Below, piece after piece: positions 10,872 to 19,679 of a stretch of 64,000 nt of DNA. This stretch comes from Arenibacter sp. ARW7G5Y1 (GTDB lineage Bacteria > Bacteroidota > Bacteroidia > Flavobacteriales > Flavobacteriaceae): the NCBI RefSeq assembly GCF_003201775.1, contig NZ_QJJZ01000004.1, positions 154,643 to 218,642 of the forward strand, read 5' to 3'. Within the stretch, counting starts at the first letter, position 1; each line of letters opens with the position of its first letter. The position numbers and the translations under genes were made by a program. A model generated the notes under the pieces. That model ran no database searches and was not told the origin of the DNA. It was given only the letters and a program-made list of their open reading frames with translations.

Positions 10872-10906
10872 ACCCGAAAATAGCTTTTATTTTCGGGTTT
10901 ATTTTT
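10872..10906 (+). terminator. Rho-independent terminator after ftsZ
   Basis: Perfect 11-bp stem: ACCCGAAAATA at 10872-10882, loop GCTTT, TATTTTCGGGT at 10888-10898, followed by TTATTTTTAT. It closes the dcw operon 35 bases after the ftsZ stop. Confidence 0.85.
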
Positions 10907-10931
10907 ATCTTCGCAGGGCTAAAAAAAAGAT

Positions 10932-11381
10932 ATGGGTTTACAGCAGAGGGTAATGGAAGATATGAAGGCGGCAATGAGGGCCAAGGACAGTGTGGCATTG
11001 GAGTCGTTACGAGCTATAAAATCAGCCTTATTGTTGGCACAGACAGAAACTGGACCAGGTACGGAACTGTCTGAAGAAGAAGAAGTAAAGCTGGTCCAGA
11101 AATTGGTAAAGCAGCGCAAGGATAGTGCGGCCATCTATAAAGAGCAGGGACGCGAAGATCTGGCGGAGCCGGAATTGGCACAGGCCCTGATCATCGAAAA
11201 ATTTCTTCCAGAGCAATTGACCGAGGAAGAGATAGAAAAGGTAGTGGTGCAGACCATTGATGCCATAGGGGCATCAGGGATGAAGGATATGGGCAAGGTA
11301 ATGGGGATCGTATCCCAGGAATTGGCCGGACAGGCAGATGGGAAGACTATATCTACTATTGTAAAAAAGAATTTAATGTAA
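10932..11381 (+). CDS. GatB/YqeY domain-containing protein
   Basis: Stand-alone YqeY-like protein of 149 residues, related to the tail domain of the amidotransferase subunit GatB. The family is thought to bind tRNA, but the cellular role is not settled. The sequence shows the helical pattern of the family: DMKAAMRAKD near the start, LRAIKSALL, EEEVKLVQKLVKQRKDSA, and the C-terminal half with the KDMGKVMGIVSQEL stretch. It follows the ftsZ terminator, so it probably has its own promoter; TATCTTCG at 10906-10913 is one base away from the TAnnTTTG box. Confidence 0.9.
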   Translation: MGLQQRVMEDMKAAMRAKDSVALESLRAIKSALLLAQTETGPGTELSEEEEVKLVQKLVKQRKDSAAIYKEQGREDLAEPELAQALIIEKFLPEQLTEEEIEKVVVQTIDAIGASGMKDMGKVMGIVSQELAGQADGKTISTIVKKNLM

Positions 11382-11457
11382 ATGTAGGCAGTGGAAGCGA
11401 ACAGTGTTTCTAAATGTAGGACTGTTTACTGTTACTTCCCACCGAGAACTAACCAAT

Positions 11458-11531
11458 GGCCACGTAGCTCAGCTGAATAGAGCACTGGATTTCGGCTCCA
11501 GCGGTCGGGGGTTTGAATCCCTCCGTGGTCA
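11458..11531 (+). tRNA. trnR: tRNA-Arg (anticodon UCG)
   Basis: A complete cloverleaf can be folded by eye. The acceptor stem is GGCCACG against CGTGGTC with one G-T pair. The D stem is GCTC/GAGC, the anticodon stem CTGGA/TCCAG, the anticodon TCG is at 11492-11494, and the T arm is GGGGG-TTTGAAT-CCCTC. The discriminator base is A and no CCA is encoded. UCG reads the arginine codon CGA. It lies 76 bases after the yqeY-like gene. Confidence 0.95.
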
Positions 11532-11536
11532 CGGAT

Positions 11537-11626
11537 AAACCACAAAAAAGTGGTTGTGCAAGCGAGCTTCAAAAATGAAGCTCGCTTCTTTTTTGAAGTA
11601 TAGCGAAGTGCAACTTTTTGTGGTTT
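11537..11626 (+). repeat. Nested inverted repeats behind tRNA-Arg, including a terminator-like hairpin
   Basis: Inner element: AAGCGAGCTTC (11560-11570), six-base loop, GAAGCTCGCTT (11577-11587), an 11-bp perfect stem followed by CTTTTTT, which would act as a tRNA terminator. Outer element: AAACCACAAAAA (11537-11548) pairs with TTTTTGTGGTTT (11615-11626), 12 bp, enclosing the inner hairpin. Nearby there are repeated AGCG-starting words (AGCGAGC, AGCGAAG, AGCGGAGC). This is more than a simple terminator; it may be a dispersed tRNA-tail repeat. Confidence 0.7.
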
Positions 11627-11697
11627 TCAAAGCGGAGCTTTCTAGGACCTCCAGAATACTAAGGCTAATTGCTAGGTTATAGGACACATACTGTAAA

Positions 11698-13854
11698 TTA
11701 TTCCTTGTTATCCTTTTTAAAAATACTGCCAATGCCCTTGCCGATCTTCTGTATGGTTTCAATTCCTTTGTTGAGGGGATCTGGGTTGATCTGATCATAA
11801 CGCTTATTCGTAATATTATATACGAACTGTTGTGGGTATATGATAAGCCGACTATTATTCGGGAAATATTTTTCCACTTTGGACGGGAGATTTTCCAATA
11901 TGGCCATATAAGAGGCAGCTCCCTCACGGGCAGAAACCAAAACAAACAAGTCATTTTCAAGTACGTTGCCGGAGAGGTCCTGAAAATTATCCCAATCGTT
12001 AAAGTGACTGGCTGTTATTGCAGCCGATATTTTAGCATCCTTGACCATTTTTTGTATGGATTTTAAAGTTGGTTCATTGCAGTACAGCTGAAGGGGGATA
12101 CTCAATTCCTGAGCCAATTTTGCCATTTTGCCAAACCAAAGACCAAAACCTTTCTCGTGTTCGGTTAAGGGAGGGGCCGCAATTACCATTCTTTGGTGAG
12201 TTGCCAAGGGTTTTTCAAAATGACAAATAATAGTCGTTTTATCGGTGTTGCTTATTATGCTGTCCACCTTTTCCCCAATAAGTTTGTCTATAAATCCAGT
12301 CCGTTCTGGCCACCCCAAAACAATAATATCCGCCATTATTTCTTTTGAAATACGGGAAATTCCGCTAGCTGCATTGTGATCTATGGTGGCAATGATACTT
12401 ACTTTTGTTTCAGTTGCGGATGCCTGTTCCACGAATTCCTCCAGTTTTTTTCTAGCCTTTAGAATATTGTTTTCGGCTTCATTATTATTGGAAACTACTG
12501 AGAGGACCGATAAGGGATTGGCCGATTTTTTTCCTTTGATAAAAATGGAAAATTCGAGCAGTTTATCCATATTTCCAATATTGGCAATTGGCAGTAAAAT
12601 ATGCTCGCTATCCAAACCCTTTACCTTCAGGGGTCCTGTAGAATCGTCTTCTGTCCCGACCACGAGTTTCTTGGCGGCTTTTTCCGTGACAAAAGAGGCA
12701 ACAACACAGGTAATTAAAATAAGTATTATGGTTCCGTTCAGAATGTTTTCATCTAAAATTTTGGCTTTATATCCCACTAAAATAACCGCTAGGGTAGCTG
12801 CGGCATGGGAACTGCTCAATCCAAAAATAAGTTGTCGTTGGGTTTTGGAGTACTTAAAGGCTAGTTGAGTGACCAAAGCCGCGAACCATTTGCCAAAAAG
12901 GGCAACCACCGAAAGTGTTCCCGCTACAATAAGTGCTGTGTCCCCCTTTAGTATAACACTAATGTCAACCAACATTCCTACACTTATCAGGAAAAAGGGT
13001 ATAAATAGGGAATTGCCTATAAATTGTATTCTGTTCATCAGGGCCGAAGAATGGGGTATATGTTTATTTAGGGCCAATCCTGCTACAAAGGCACCAATGA
13101 TGGGTTCTACTCCTGCTATTTCGGCCAGAAATGCGGCAAAAAATACAATGGAAAGGACAAAGATATAATGGGAGTGTTTTTCACTTTCCAATTTGCGAAA
13201 AAACCAATTCGCTATCCTTGGAATTATAAGGAACATAATAGCAGAAAAGATAGTTAATGAAATTCCCAATTGAATCCAAAAGGCCATGTTCAGACTCCCC
13301 TGACTGTTACCCATAATTACAGCTAGGATAATAAGTACGGCCGTGTCCGTTAAGATGGTGCCGCCCACGGTAACGGCTACGGCCTGGTTTTTTGAAACTC
13401 CCAATTTGCTCACTATTGGATATGCCACCAGGGTGTGGGTAGCAAACATGCTGGAAGTAAGAAAACTGGCATTAAAGTCATATTCCAAAAAGAAATAGCA
13501 AACGGGGAAACCAATGGCCAATGGAAAAATAAAAGTAAAGAATCCGAATACGAGACTTTTGTTTTTGTTGGATTTAAACTCGTTCATGTCCAATTCCAGA
13601 CCAGCTATGAACATGATATACAATAGTCCAATAGTTGAAAAAAGGTCAATGGCCGAATTTTTTTCCAGAATATTGAGTCCAAATGGCCCTATTGCCACCC
13701 CGGAAATAATTAGACCAATAATGCCGGGGATATTTAATTTTTTCAGCAGAATGGGCGATAACAGAATAATAAACAGAATCAAAGAAAATATGAGCACCGG
13801 ATTTTCCAAGGGCAATTCAAATTCATGTCTGAAGTGTTCAAAAAAATCTTTCAT
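11698..13854 (-). CDS. CPA2-type cation:proton antiporter with C-terminal universal-stress-like domain
   Basis: Membrane antiporter of the KefB/Na+-H+ exchanger class, 718 residues. The first 400 or so residues hold about twelve hydrophobic segments, with family features such as NIPGIIGLIISGVAIGPFG near the start and AEIAGVEPIIGAFVAGLAL. The remaining 300 residues are soluble and resemble the universal stress protein fold, with ILLPIANIGNMDKLLEFS at the start of that domain. A KTN/RCK nucleotide domain like that of KefB is not obvious. The transported ion cannot be decided from sequence. It is transcribed alone, toward the tRNA tail. Confidence 0.88.
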   Translation of the reverse strand: MKDFFEHFRHEFELPLENPVLIFSLILFIILLSPILLKKLNIPGIIGLIISGVAIGPFGLNILEKNSAIDLFSTIGLLYIMFIAGLELDMNEFKSNKNKSLVFGFFTFIFPLAIGFPVCYFFLEYDFNASFLTSSMFATHTLVAYPIVSKLGVSKNQAVAVTVGGTILTDTAVLIILAVIMGNSQGSLNMAFWIQLGISLTIFSAIMFLIIPRIANWFFRKLESEKHSHYIFVLSIVFFAAFLAEIAGVEPIIGAFVAGLALNKHIPHSSALMNRIQFIGNSLFIPFFLISVGMLVDISVILKGDTALIVAGTLSVVALFGKWFAALVTQLAFKYSKTQRQLIFGLSSSHAAATLAVILVGYKAKILDENILNGTIILILITCVVASFVTEKAAKKLVVGTEDDSTGPLKVKGLDSEHILLPIANIGNMDKLLEFSIFIKGKKSANPLSVLSVVSNNNEAENNILKARKKLEEFVEQASATETKVSIIATIDHNAASGISRISKEIMADIIVLGWPERTGFIDKLIGEKVDSIISNTDKTTIICHFEKPLATHQRMVIAAPPLTEHEKGFGLWFGKMAKLAQELSIPLQLYCNEPTLKSIQKMVKDAKISAAITASHFNDWDNFQDLSGNVLENDLFVLVSAREGAASYMAILENLPSKVEKYFPNNSRLIIYPQQFVYNITNKRYDQINPDPLNKGIETIQKIGKGIGSIFKKDNKE

Positions 13855-14111
13855 CGCGTTGATGTACCCTTTTTAGGTAAGCTCTAAATTCAACTATTTT
13901 TGGTAAATAATATCTGTTTAGGGCAAGAATTCTTTCAAGAATCGATTCCTTGACATGGCCAATACCCAATCTCATAATCTATCTGTATCCATAGGGACTG
14001 GAGCTCATAATGAAATCCAACATAAGGAAAGGCTTCCAAAAAAGGTCTCTACCTATTTAGTTGAATGCCATCATTGGCCCAGAATACGGTGTTCTTTGGA
14101 ATGGTAAAAAT

Positions 14112-14630
14112 TCATTTTTCAATTTTATATAAGAGCAATTCTTCCTTACCATTAGGAAGCGTTGTTGTTCCCGCCAATGCCAAACCAAGTTTTTCCAGCA
14201 ATCTTTGGGAGGCCACATTGTGTTTGGAGGTTATGGCACTAAGGGAATGGAGCCCGAATTCATCAAAGGCTATATTTTTTAATTTGTCGGCGGCTTCAAA
14301 GGCAAAACCTTGACCTTCATATTGGGGTAAAAAGGCAAAACCAATATCGATGCCTTCCAATCCTTCCCTGTCATATAATCCACAACATCCAATTTTTACC
14401 TTGTCCGTTTTTCTTATGAGGGTATAATTGGAATATCCAAGTCTTTCAAGTTGAGGCTTCATCTTGCTTAGGATGTACTCTTTTGCCATTTCGGGCGAGT
14501 TGATATTTCTGTCACCTATGTTTTTAAGCCATTTGGGGGTGTTGAACAGTTCATAGATAAAAGCTGCGTCCTCTGCGGAGGTGGGTTTTAGGGTTAACCT
14601 TTCGGTCACAAAAGTCTTATAGGGTCCCAT
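14112..14630 (-). CDS. GNAT N-acetyltransferase (RimJ/RimL-like)
   Basis: Cytoplasmic acetyltransferase of 172 residues. It begins with TERLTLKPTSAEDA, typical of the RimJ/RimL subgroup, and contains the acetyl-CoA loop region IDIGFAFLPQYEGQGFAFEA and the late motif NVASQRLLEKLGL. The substrate (protein N-terminus or small molecule) is not predictable. It is isolated, with about 250 bases of apparently non-coding DNA on each side. Confidence 0.85.
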   Translation of the reverse strand: MGPYKTFVTERLTLKPTSAEDAAFIYELFNTPKWLKNIGDRNINSPEMAKEYILSKMKPQLERLGYSNYTLIRKTDKVKIGCCGLYDREGLEGIDIGFAFLPQYEGQGFAFEAADKLKNIAFDEFGLHSLSAITSKHNVASQRLLEKLGLALAGTTTLPNGKEELLLYKIEK

Positions 14631-14876
14631 ATTAAAATTAACTACATTTGTTTGTCCTTGATAGATGCTTGTCCAAGTGTCTGAAACTAAGGCTCGCGCC
14701 CGAGAGTGAATTTAATGGTTTTTCAGGTACGCGGTGTGGCATAGGCAAAATAATAAAAAAAGACATGCTTATAATCTATCCTAAAATGTCTAAAAAATAA
14801 GCTTAGTTTAGTTAATGGATGGATTAAAAGTAGAGCTGCTTTTTTAGAACACTAATGATACTAATAGATACTGCAA

Positions 14877-15389
14877 ATGAAGATTACCGTAATTTCCGAT
14901 ATTCACGACCATATCTGGAACCTACAAAAGGCCTTGTCCATGCCGGAATTACAGGCTACGGAAGCGATGTTGTTCTGTGGTGACCTTTGTTCGCCCTTTG
15001 TCATACATTTATTGGGGCGTGCGTATTCCAATCCCATCCATTTGGTATTGGGCAATAACGATGGGGATGTTGAGGCTATCATTGCGAATTCAAAGAAATA
15101 TCCGAATATTCATATTCACGGAGAATATTTTAGAGGCGACTTGGGTGGTAAATCCTTGGCCATGAACCACTACCCTGAAAAAGCAAGGGCAATGGCGGAG
15201 AATGGAGGGTATAACATAGTGTGCTATGGACATAATCATACCGTAGTGAACGGTGAAATGGTTGGCGACACCCTGCTGATCAATCCAGGGGCCATAATGG
15301 GGTATCATGGAGGTAAGCTAATGAATATCCCTGCAACCTATTTGGTATTGGATACCGACCTGCTGAAAGCGCAAGTTTGTCAAATTTAA
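14877..15389 (+). CDS. YfcE/MJ0936-family metallophosphoesterase
   Basis: Small calcineurin-like phosphodiesterase of 170 residues. Metal ligands are visible: the first motif SDIHDH (Asp8, His10), GDL around residue 35, GNNDGD in the middle and YGHNHTV with NPGAIMG in the C-terminal part. Relatives hydrolyse phosphodiesters in vitro; the natural substrate is unknown. It stands alone, convergent with the histidine kinase gene. Confidence 0.88.
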   Translation: MKITVISDIHDHIWNLQKALSMPELQATEAMLFCGDLCSPFVIHLLGRAYSNPIHLVLGNNDGDVEAIIANSKKYPNIHIHGEYFRGDLGGKSLAMNHYPEKARAMAENGGYNIVCYGHNHTVVNGEMVGDTLLINPGAIMGYHGGKLMNIPATYLVLDTDLLKAQVCQI

Positions 15390-15580
15390 ACTTCCAAGCA
15401 TATATGATTTAGGCTGACCCCAGCGATGAAATCCCACTGGTTCGTTCTTGATTAATATGTATCCATGTCTTCAAGTCCATGATAGTTATTTCCTGTGTTT
15501 TTAATGGTTCTTATGATTTAGGGTGAAATACTTATATGGGGGCAAAAGCGAAGGTGGGATGAAAAAAGCAGAATAGTTAC

Positions 15581-17524
15581 TTAATTTAAATTTCTCGGAA
15601 TCGTAAAGTAAAATATGCTTCCTTCATTTTGATTGGTATCTACCCAAATAACGCCTCCATGCAAATGAACTATCTTTTCACAATGGGCAAGGCCAATTCC
15701 GCTTCCTTCATAAGCATTTCGTTTATTGAGTCGTTGGAAAATTGCAAAAACATTTCGATGGTCTTTTTCAGGAATTCCTATACCATTGTCTGTTACGGAG
15801 AATTTCCAATAGTCATTATCTTCCTGTACACCTATGTGAATTTTAGGTGAACTTCCTTTTTTTTGGAATTTTATAGCATTGCTTATCAAGTTTTGAAACA
15901 GAAGTCGGACCTCTGTCTTGTAAGCCTTTATAATGGGTAACTTATCAGTGGTAATTTGGGCATTTTCCCTATCTATTATAGTAGTAAGATCAGTGGTAAT
16001 TTCGCGAATGGTTTCATTACTATCAAAAGTCATCAGCTCTTTTCCTTTTCCAATTCTGGAATAGTCCAAAAGCCCCTTTATAAGTTCGCTCATTCTATCG
16101 GTTGCCTCGGTCATGAAATTTAACGACAATTGGGCATCTTCATCCAATTTATCGGAGTATTGTTCCTGTAAAATGTAGATCATGCTTTTTACGGTTCTCA
16201 GTGGTTCTTGTAGATCATGGGAGGCAATATATGTAAATTGTTCAATTTCCTTATTCTTTAATTTAAGGTTCTCATATTGCAAAGACAATTGGGTATGTTT
16301 GGTTATGTCCTGCCTAATGGTTAAAAATTGGTAAATTTCCCCAAGTTCATTTTTAAAAGGAATGATTACCGTATGTACCCAATAGAATTTACCATTCTTG
16401 GTTTTGTTTTTAATACCTCCTATCCAAATTTCCCCCTTTTTTATTTCCGACCATAAATCCGTGAAAAATTGCTTTGAATGGTGACCGGAATTAATGATTC
16501 TATGCGATTTTCCAATTAGTTCTTCCCGGTCATAATTGGAAACCTTGCAAAATTTATCATTAACCGAAATAATAACGCCATTCGCATCTGTGATATCTAC
16601 AAGGGAACTATTATCCAAAGCTTCTTTATATAGTTTCGTTTCTTGCATTGAAGTACGAAAGGCTTTTTCAAACAAATTCTTGTCATATTGTGACTTGTTC
16701 AATTGGATGGCTATTACAAAAGGGTATACCCCGGCCGCAAAAACAGCAATGAGGGTATATATAATAAAACCTGTATTTACATCAATTATATTATTGTTGA
16801 TTAGGTATAAATATAAAAGACCCATACCCATAATTGCAGCAAAATTATAGGGAACCACCGTTCTTATTACCTTACTGCCCGCATATTTTCCCAATATCAA
16901 TTTGTTCAAACCTACAGGGGCATTCTTGTGGAATAAATAACCAGTATACAAGAATATAATTAAAGAGGTGTGAATTGGTATGGGTATCAGAAAACTGGCA
17001 GCATTTCTTGGAATATTTAATATGAAGTTAATTATGATAACAAAATTTAATAGTATAACTGCGAAATAAATGAAATTGGCAAATCTTCTTAGCCCTTCGG
17101 ATTTCGAATCCATTCCCCAAGTTGAAATTCCCAATAAAAAGAAACAAACTGCAGTAGCAAGGGACATTGTACCCAGCAATTTTATAGCATTGATGTCATT
17201 CACAAACGAGATGTTATCGCCAAAGTAATTGCCAAAAAAATGTTGACCAATTGTTAGTAGGGCAAAAAGTAGAACACAAGTAATAGTGGCCCTGTTTATA
17301 ATTAAAAAAGGAGTTGATTTTCTTTGTGAGGCCAATACCCCTGCACTTAATAGAAAGAAGGAAAGTGCAGTAATAAATGCCATGGGAGGAACCCCTGGTA
17401 CAATATTTAGAATTGCTTGAATATTAAACAGCCATAAACCAATTACGGTTATACTTATTGCCAATACCAATAAACTAGTATTTTTAATGTTTCTGGACTT
17501 AATGGCCTTTAATGTTATGGTCAT
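15581..17524 (-). CDS. Membrane PAS-domain sensor histidine kinase
   Basis: Inner-membrane sensor kinase of 647 residues. The first 275 residues hold about eight hydrophobic segments and look like an integral membrane sensory region. A PAS domain with a PAC-like end (FLTIRQDITKH) spans about 300-410. The dimerisation helix carries the phospho-acceptor His436 in ASHDLQEPLR, a type found in phytochrome-like kinases. The ATPase domain shows NLISNAIKF and DNGIGIPEKDHRNVF, then GSGIGLAHCEKIV. It has no receiver. The response regulator at 17731-18147 lies upstream in the same direction, 206 bases away, and is the likely partner. Confidence 0.93.
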   Translation of the reverse strand: MTITLKAIKSRNIKNTSLLVLAISITVIGLWLFNIQAILNIVPGVPPMAFITALSFFLLSAGVLASQRKSTPFLIINRATITCVLLFALLTIGQHFFGNYFGDNISFVNDINAIKLLGTMSLATAVCFFLLGISTWGMDSKSEGLRRFANFIYFAVILLNFVIIINFILNIPRNAASFLIPIPIHTSLIIFLYTGYLFHKNAPVGLNKLILGKYAGSKVIRTVVPYNFAAIMGMGLLYLYLINNNIIDVNTGFIIYTLIAVFAAGVYPFVIAIQLNKSQYDKNLFEKAFRTSMQETKLYKEALDNSSLVDITDANGVIISVNDKFCKVSNYDREELIGKSHRIINSGHHSKQFFTDLWSEIKKGEIWIGGIKNKTKNGKFYWVHTVIIPFKNELGEIYQFLTIRQDITKHTQLSLQYENLKLKNKEIEQFTYIASHDLQEPLRTVKSMIYILQEQYSDKLDEDAQLSLNFMTEATDRMSELIKGLLDYSRIGKGKELMTFDSNETIREITTDLTTIIDRENAQITTDKLPIIKAYKTEVRLLFQNLISNAIKFQKKGSSPKIHIGVQEDNDYWKFSVTDNGIGIPEKDHRNVFAIFQRLNKRNAYEGSGIGLAHCEKIVHLHGGVIWVDTNQNEGSIFYFTIPRNLN

Positions 17525-17730
17525 ATAATTTTTTAAAAATAACTTTTTAACTTCCCATATTTTTAGTGAAGATTAAAATGAAGTTGTGATTTTCCAAGCT
17601 GTTAGGTAAGCGGAAAAATATCGAAAGCTGTATGTATGATCCTATAACTGTTGTATGTTACTATAATTATCAAATTGTAACAACTTATAAATCAATGCGG
17701 ACTCTTGTATTGTAAAGGGCAACACTATTT

Positions 17731-18147
17731 TTATATCGAGGGCACAAAAAATTCTTCAACTATTTCTTCAATCATTTCTACAGTTAGAGGCTTGTTCCTG
17801 TAACCATTAATTGTAGTGTAGTTTTCGGCTTTCTTTATGTCATCAGGGTTTAAAGAAGTGGTTAGCATTATCAAAACAACGTCACCTTGTGTGTTCTCAT
17901 TCAATTTTTCATATTCCTCTAAAAATTGCCAACCATCCATAATGGGCATGTTAATGTCTAAAAATATGATATTGGGTTTTGGCGCAGTTTCATTTTCCTT
18001 GGAATGGAGATATTCCAATGCTTCCTGACCATTTTCGGTAATAACTATGTTCTTGGCGCATTCTGTTTTTTTAAGAATGAATTTGTGCACGAAATTTGTT
18101 GCATTATCGTCATCAATTAAGAGTATGGAATCGAGTTTTGTTTTCAT
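17731..18147 (-). CDS. Single-domain CheY-like response regulator
   Basis: Stand-alone receiver of 138 residues with no output domain. The acidic pocket DDD is at 12-14, the phospho-acceptor Asp64 lies in FLDINMPIMDGW, the switch threonine in MLTTS, and the conserved lysine in YRNKPL. This Rcp1-like form is often paired with kinases carrying the HDLQEPL dimerisation motif, which is what lies just downstream. A second protein of the same type is at 52434-52844. Confidence 0.92.
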   Translation of the reverse strand: MKTKLDSILLIDDDNATNFVHKFILKKTECAKNIVITENGQEALEYLHSKENETAPKPNIIFLDINMPIMDGWQFLEEYEKLNENTQGDVVLIMLTTSLNPDDIKKAENYTTINGYRNKPLTVEMIEEIVEEFFVPSI

Positions 18148-18413
18148 ATTTTTCGAGGTTAGTATTTCTGCTATATTATAGCGGGCTTTATTTTCCTTTT
18201 TTAGATGAGCTTTATCCTTCGCATTTCATTTAACGGACCAATGGAAATATATAAAACCTTGTCTAGTTAGTTCTTAACTCTATTATTCTAAAAAAAGTAT
18301 AATGAACAGATTAAAATGTAAGAAAATTCTGAATTTTTATCAAATCACAATCTCCAATGACTTAGAATTCGGAATATCTTTGTTTTTAGAAGTGGGAAAG
18401 CTGGGATTTTATC

Positions 18414-18461
18414 AAAAAAAAACCATACCCCCAAGACATTGTTATGTGCATGTAGGTATGG
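18414..18461 (-). terminator. Rho-independent terminator after the DUF4861 gene
   Basis: On the minus strand a 7-bp stem CCATACC/GGTATGG (18455-18461 with 18423-18429) is followed by at least eight T (plus-strand A run at 18414-18422). The loop is long (25 bases), which lowers certainty. The rest of the 344-base gap 18148-18491 holds no gene that I can see. Confidence 0.55.
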
Positions 18462-18491
18462 CTCAATATAGTGTATTTTAAATGCGAATCC

Positions 18492-19670
18492 CTATGGAGT
18501 TACGGTAACTTCCAAGGGGTGTTGGAGCTGTTCGGAAAAGGCGTCCAAATACTGCTCCCAATCCGCTTTGCTGTTAAATTGCCCGCTTTTCTTCCAACCG
18601 AAACCGGCGTAGTAGGTTACTTCCTTGTCTTTTACTTTCAAATGGGCATAGGCATTGCTCAGGTCAATTGTGGAAACATCATACTTTTCAAAATCGAGGA
18701 AGGTATCCGTGGGGGCAAGGATGGCGGTACCCAATTCCGAAATCCCATGTGGCTGCCAGTAGCTAACCCATCCCTTTTCCATACTCCCGCTTTCTTCCCC
18801 GTCCTTTTCATGTAGGGTGAGTCCGGCATAAATATCGTCTACACCCTCTAGGCTGATTTTGAATTTGGATAAATTTTGCCCTAGGTCCAAACTTATAACT
18901 TTGGATTCCTTAATAGTTTTTCCGTTGGCATCCCAAGCCTCGTATGCCAAATAAAAGCTGGTTCTAAATGGTCCGGTGGTAATGGTACGCCATTGCGTAT
19001 AGTTTTTGGAAAAGTAGTAGGTACTGTCTACCTTGACGGCAATTCCTCCAACCCCACGACTTGCGCCTACGTGAAAATCATCCAGACCTTCGCCCGTATC
19101 CTTATGGTAACTGCCGGTTCCACTTAGTTCCTTTTTATACCACTTGTCAATTATGGGGTAGTCTACACGCTTCAACCAGGCATCCACACCACTGGATAAA
19201 GTGCCGCCCGGTATATTTTCTTCTATCATTTTCTGCGCGGTGGGGCCGTACACCCTAAAGGCAACCTTATTGTTCTCCCAGGTGTAATCATCGGTACGTT
19301 CCGGAACAAACCGGGAGTAACACAGCTCCTCCGCCGTTGGGTTTTCCCCTGGTGCTACTGTGACCACTACAAACTTGCTTTCCCCTTTCGCCTTCATTCT
19401 GGGTTGAAATAGGATCATATCCATAGTCCCATCCCCATCATTATCCACCGTTTGGATAATTTCGAGGGTATTGGTTTTCAGATTCTTAATGCCCACCGTA
19501 GTTAGGTTGTCCACTTTTAACATAGCCTTGGTGAGTTCAACGGTCTCCGTAGCCCTTTCCCGGTCAAGAACATTTTTTACCGTGATGGTAGTGGACATTT
19601 CTTTTTCGGAACAGCCAACGGGCAGCACCGCCATAACGGAAAAAAGAACTGTTTTATAAATTTCTTTCAT
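18492..19670 (-). CDS. DUF4861 domain lipoprotein
   Basis: Exported protein of 392 residues with a lipoprotein signal (hydrophobic stretch, then Cys20 in LPVGC). The body matches my recollection of the DUF4861 family, whose members sit in polysaccharide-degradation loci of marine Bacteroidota; the biochemical activity is not established to my knowledge. Features include an early TITVKNVLDRERATETVEL strand pair, YTWENNKVAFRVYGP and DDFHVGASRGVGG. It is the last gene of the kduI-kduD operon, nine bases after kduD, so a role in uronate or unsaturated oligosaccharide use is inferred. Confidence 0.82.
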   Translation of the reverse strand: MKEIYKTVLFSVMAVLPVGCSEKEMSTTITVKNVLDRERATETVELTKAMLKVDNLTTVGIKNLKTNTLEIIQTVDNDGDGTMDMILFQPRMKAKGESKFVVVTVAPGENPTAEELCYSRFVPERTDDYTWENNKVAFRVYGPTAQKMIEENIPGGTLSSGVDAWLKRVDYPIIDKWYKKELSGTGSYHKDTGEGLDDFHVGASRGVGGIAVKVDSTYYFSKNYTQWRTITTGPFRTSFYLAYEAWDANGKTIKESKVISLDLGQNLSKFKISLEGVDDIYAGLTLHEKDGEESGSMEKGWVSYWQPHGISELGTAILAPTDTFLDFEKYDVSTIDLSNAYAHLKVKDKEVTYYAGFGWKKSGQFNSKADWEQYLDAFSEQLQHPLEVTVTP

Positions 19671-19679
19671 GATTGTTTT

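Noticed and set aside
11529-11960. Minus-strand open frame overlapping the antiporter gene end and the tRNA tail
   Set aside because: It is a shadow frame of the antiporter gene and the inverted repeats, with no family resemblance.
13855-14111. A minus-strand stretch of about 34 codons with protein-like reading around 13940-14045 (GFHYELQSLWIQIDYEIGYW)
   Set aside because: No start codon, stops on both sides and no recognised family; too short to call a remnant with any confidence.
15403-15527. Imperfect direct repeat TATGATTTAGGCTGA / TATGATTTAGGGTGA about 110 bases apart
   Set aside because: Short, only two copies and AT-rich; chance similarity cannot be excluded and no function is suggested.
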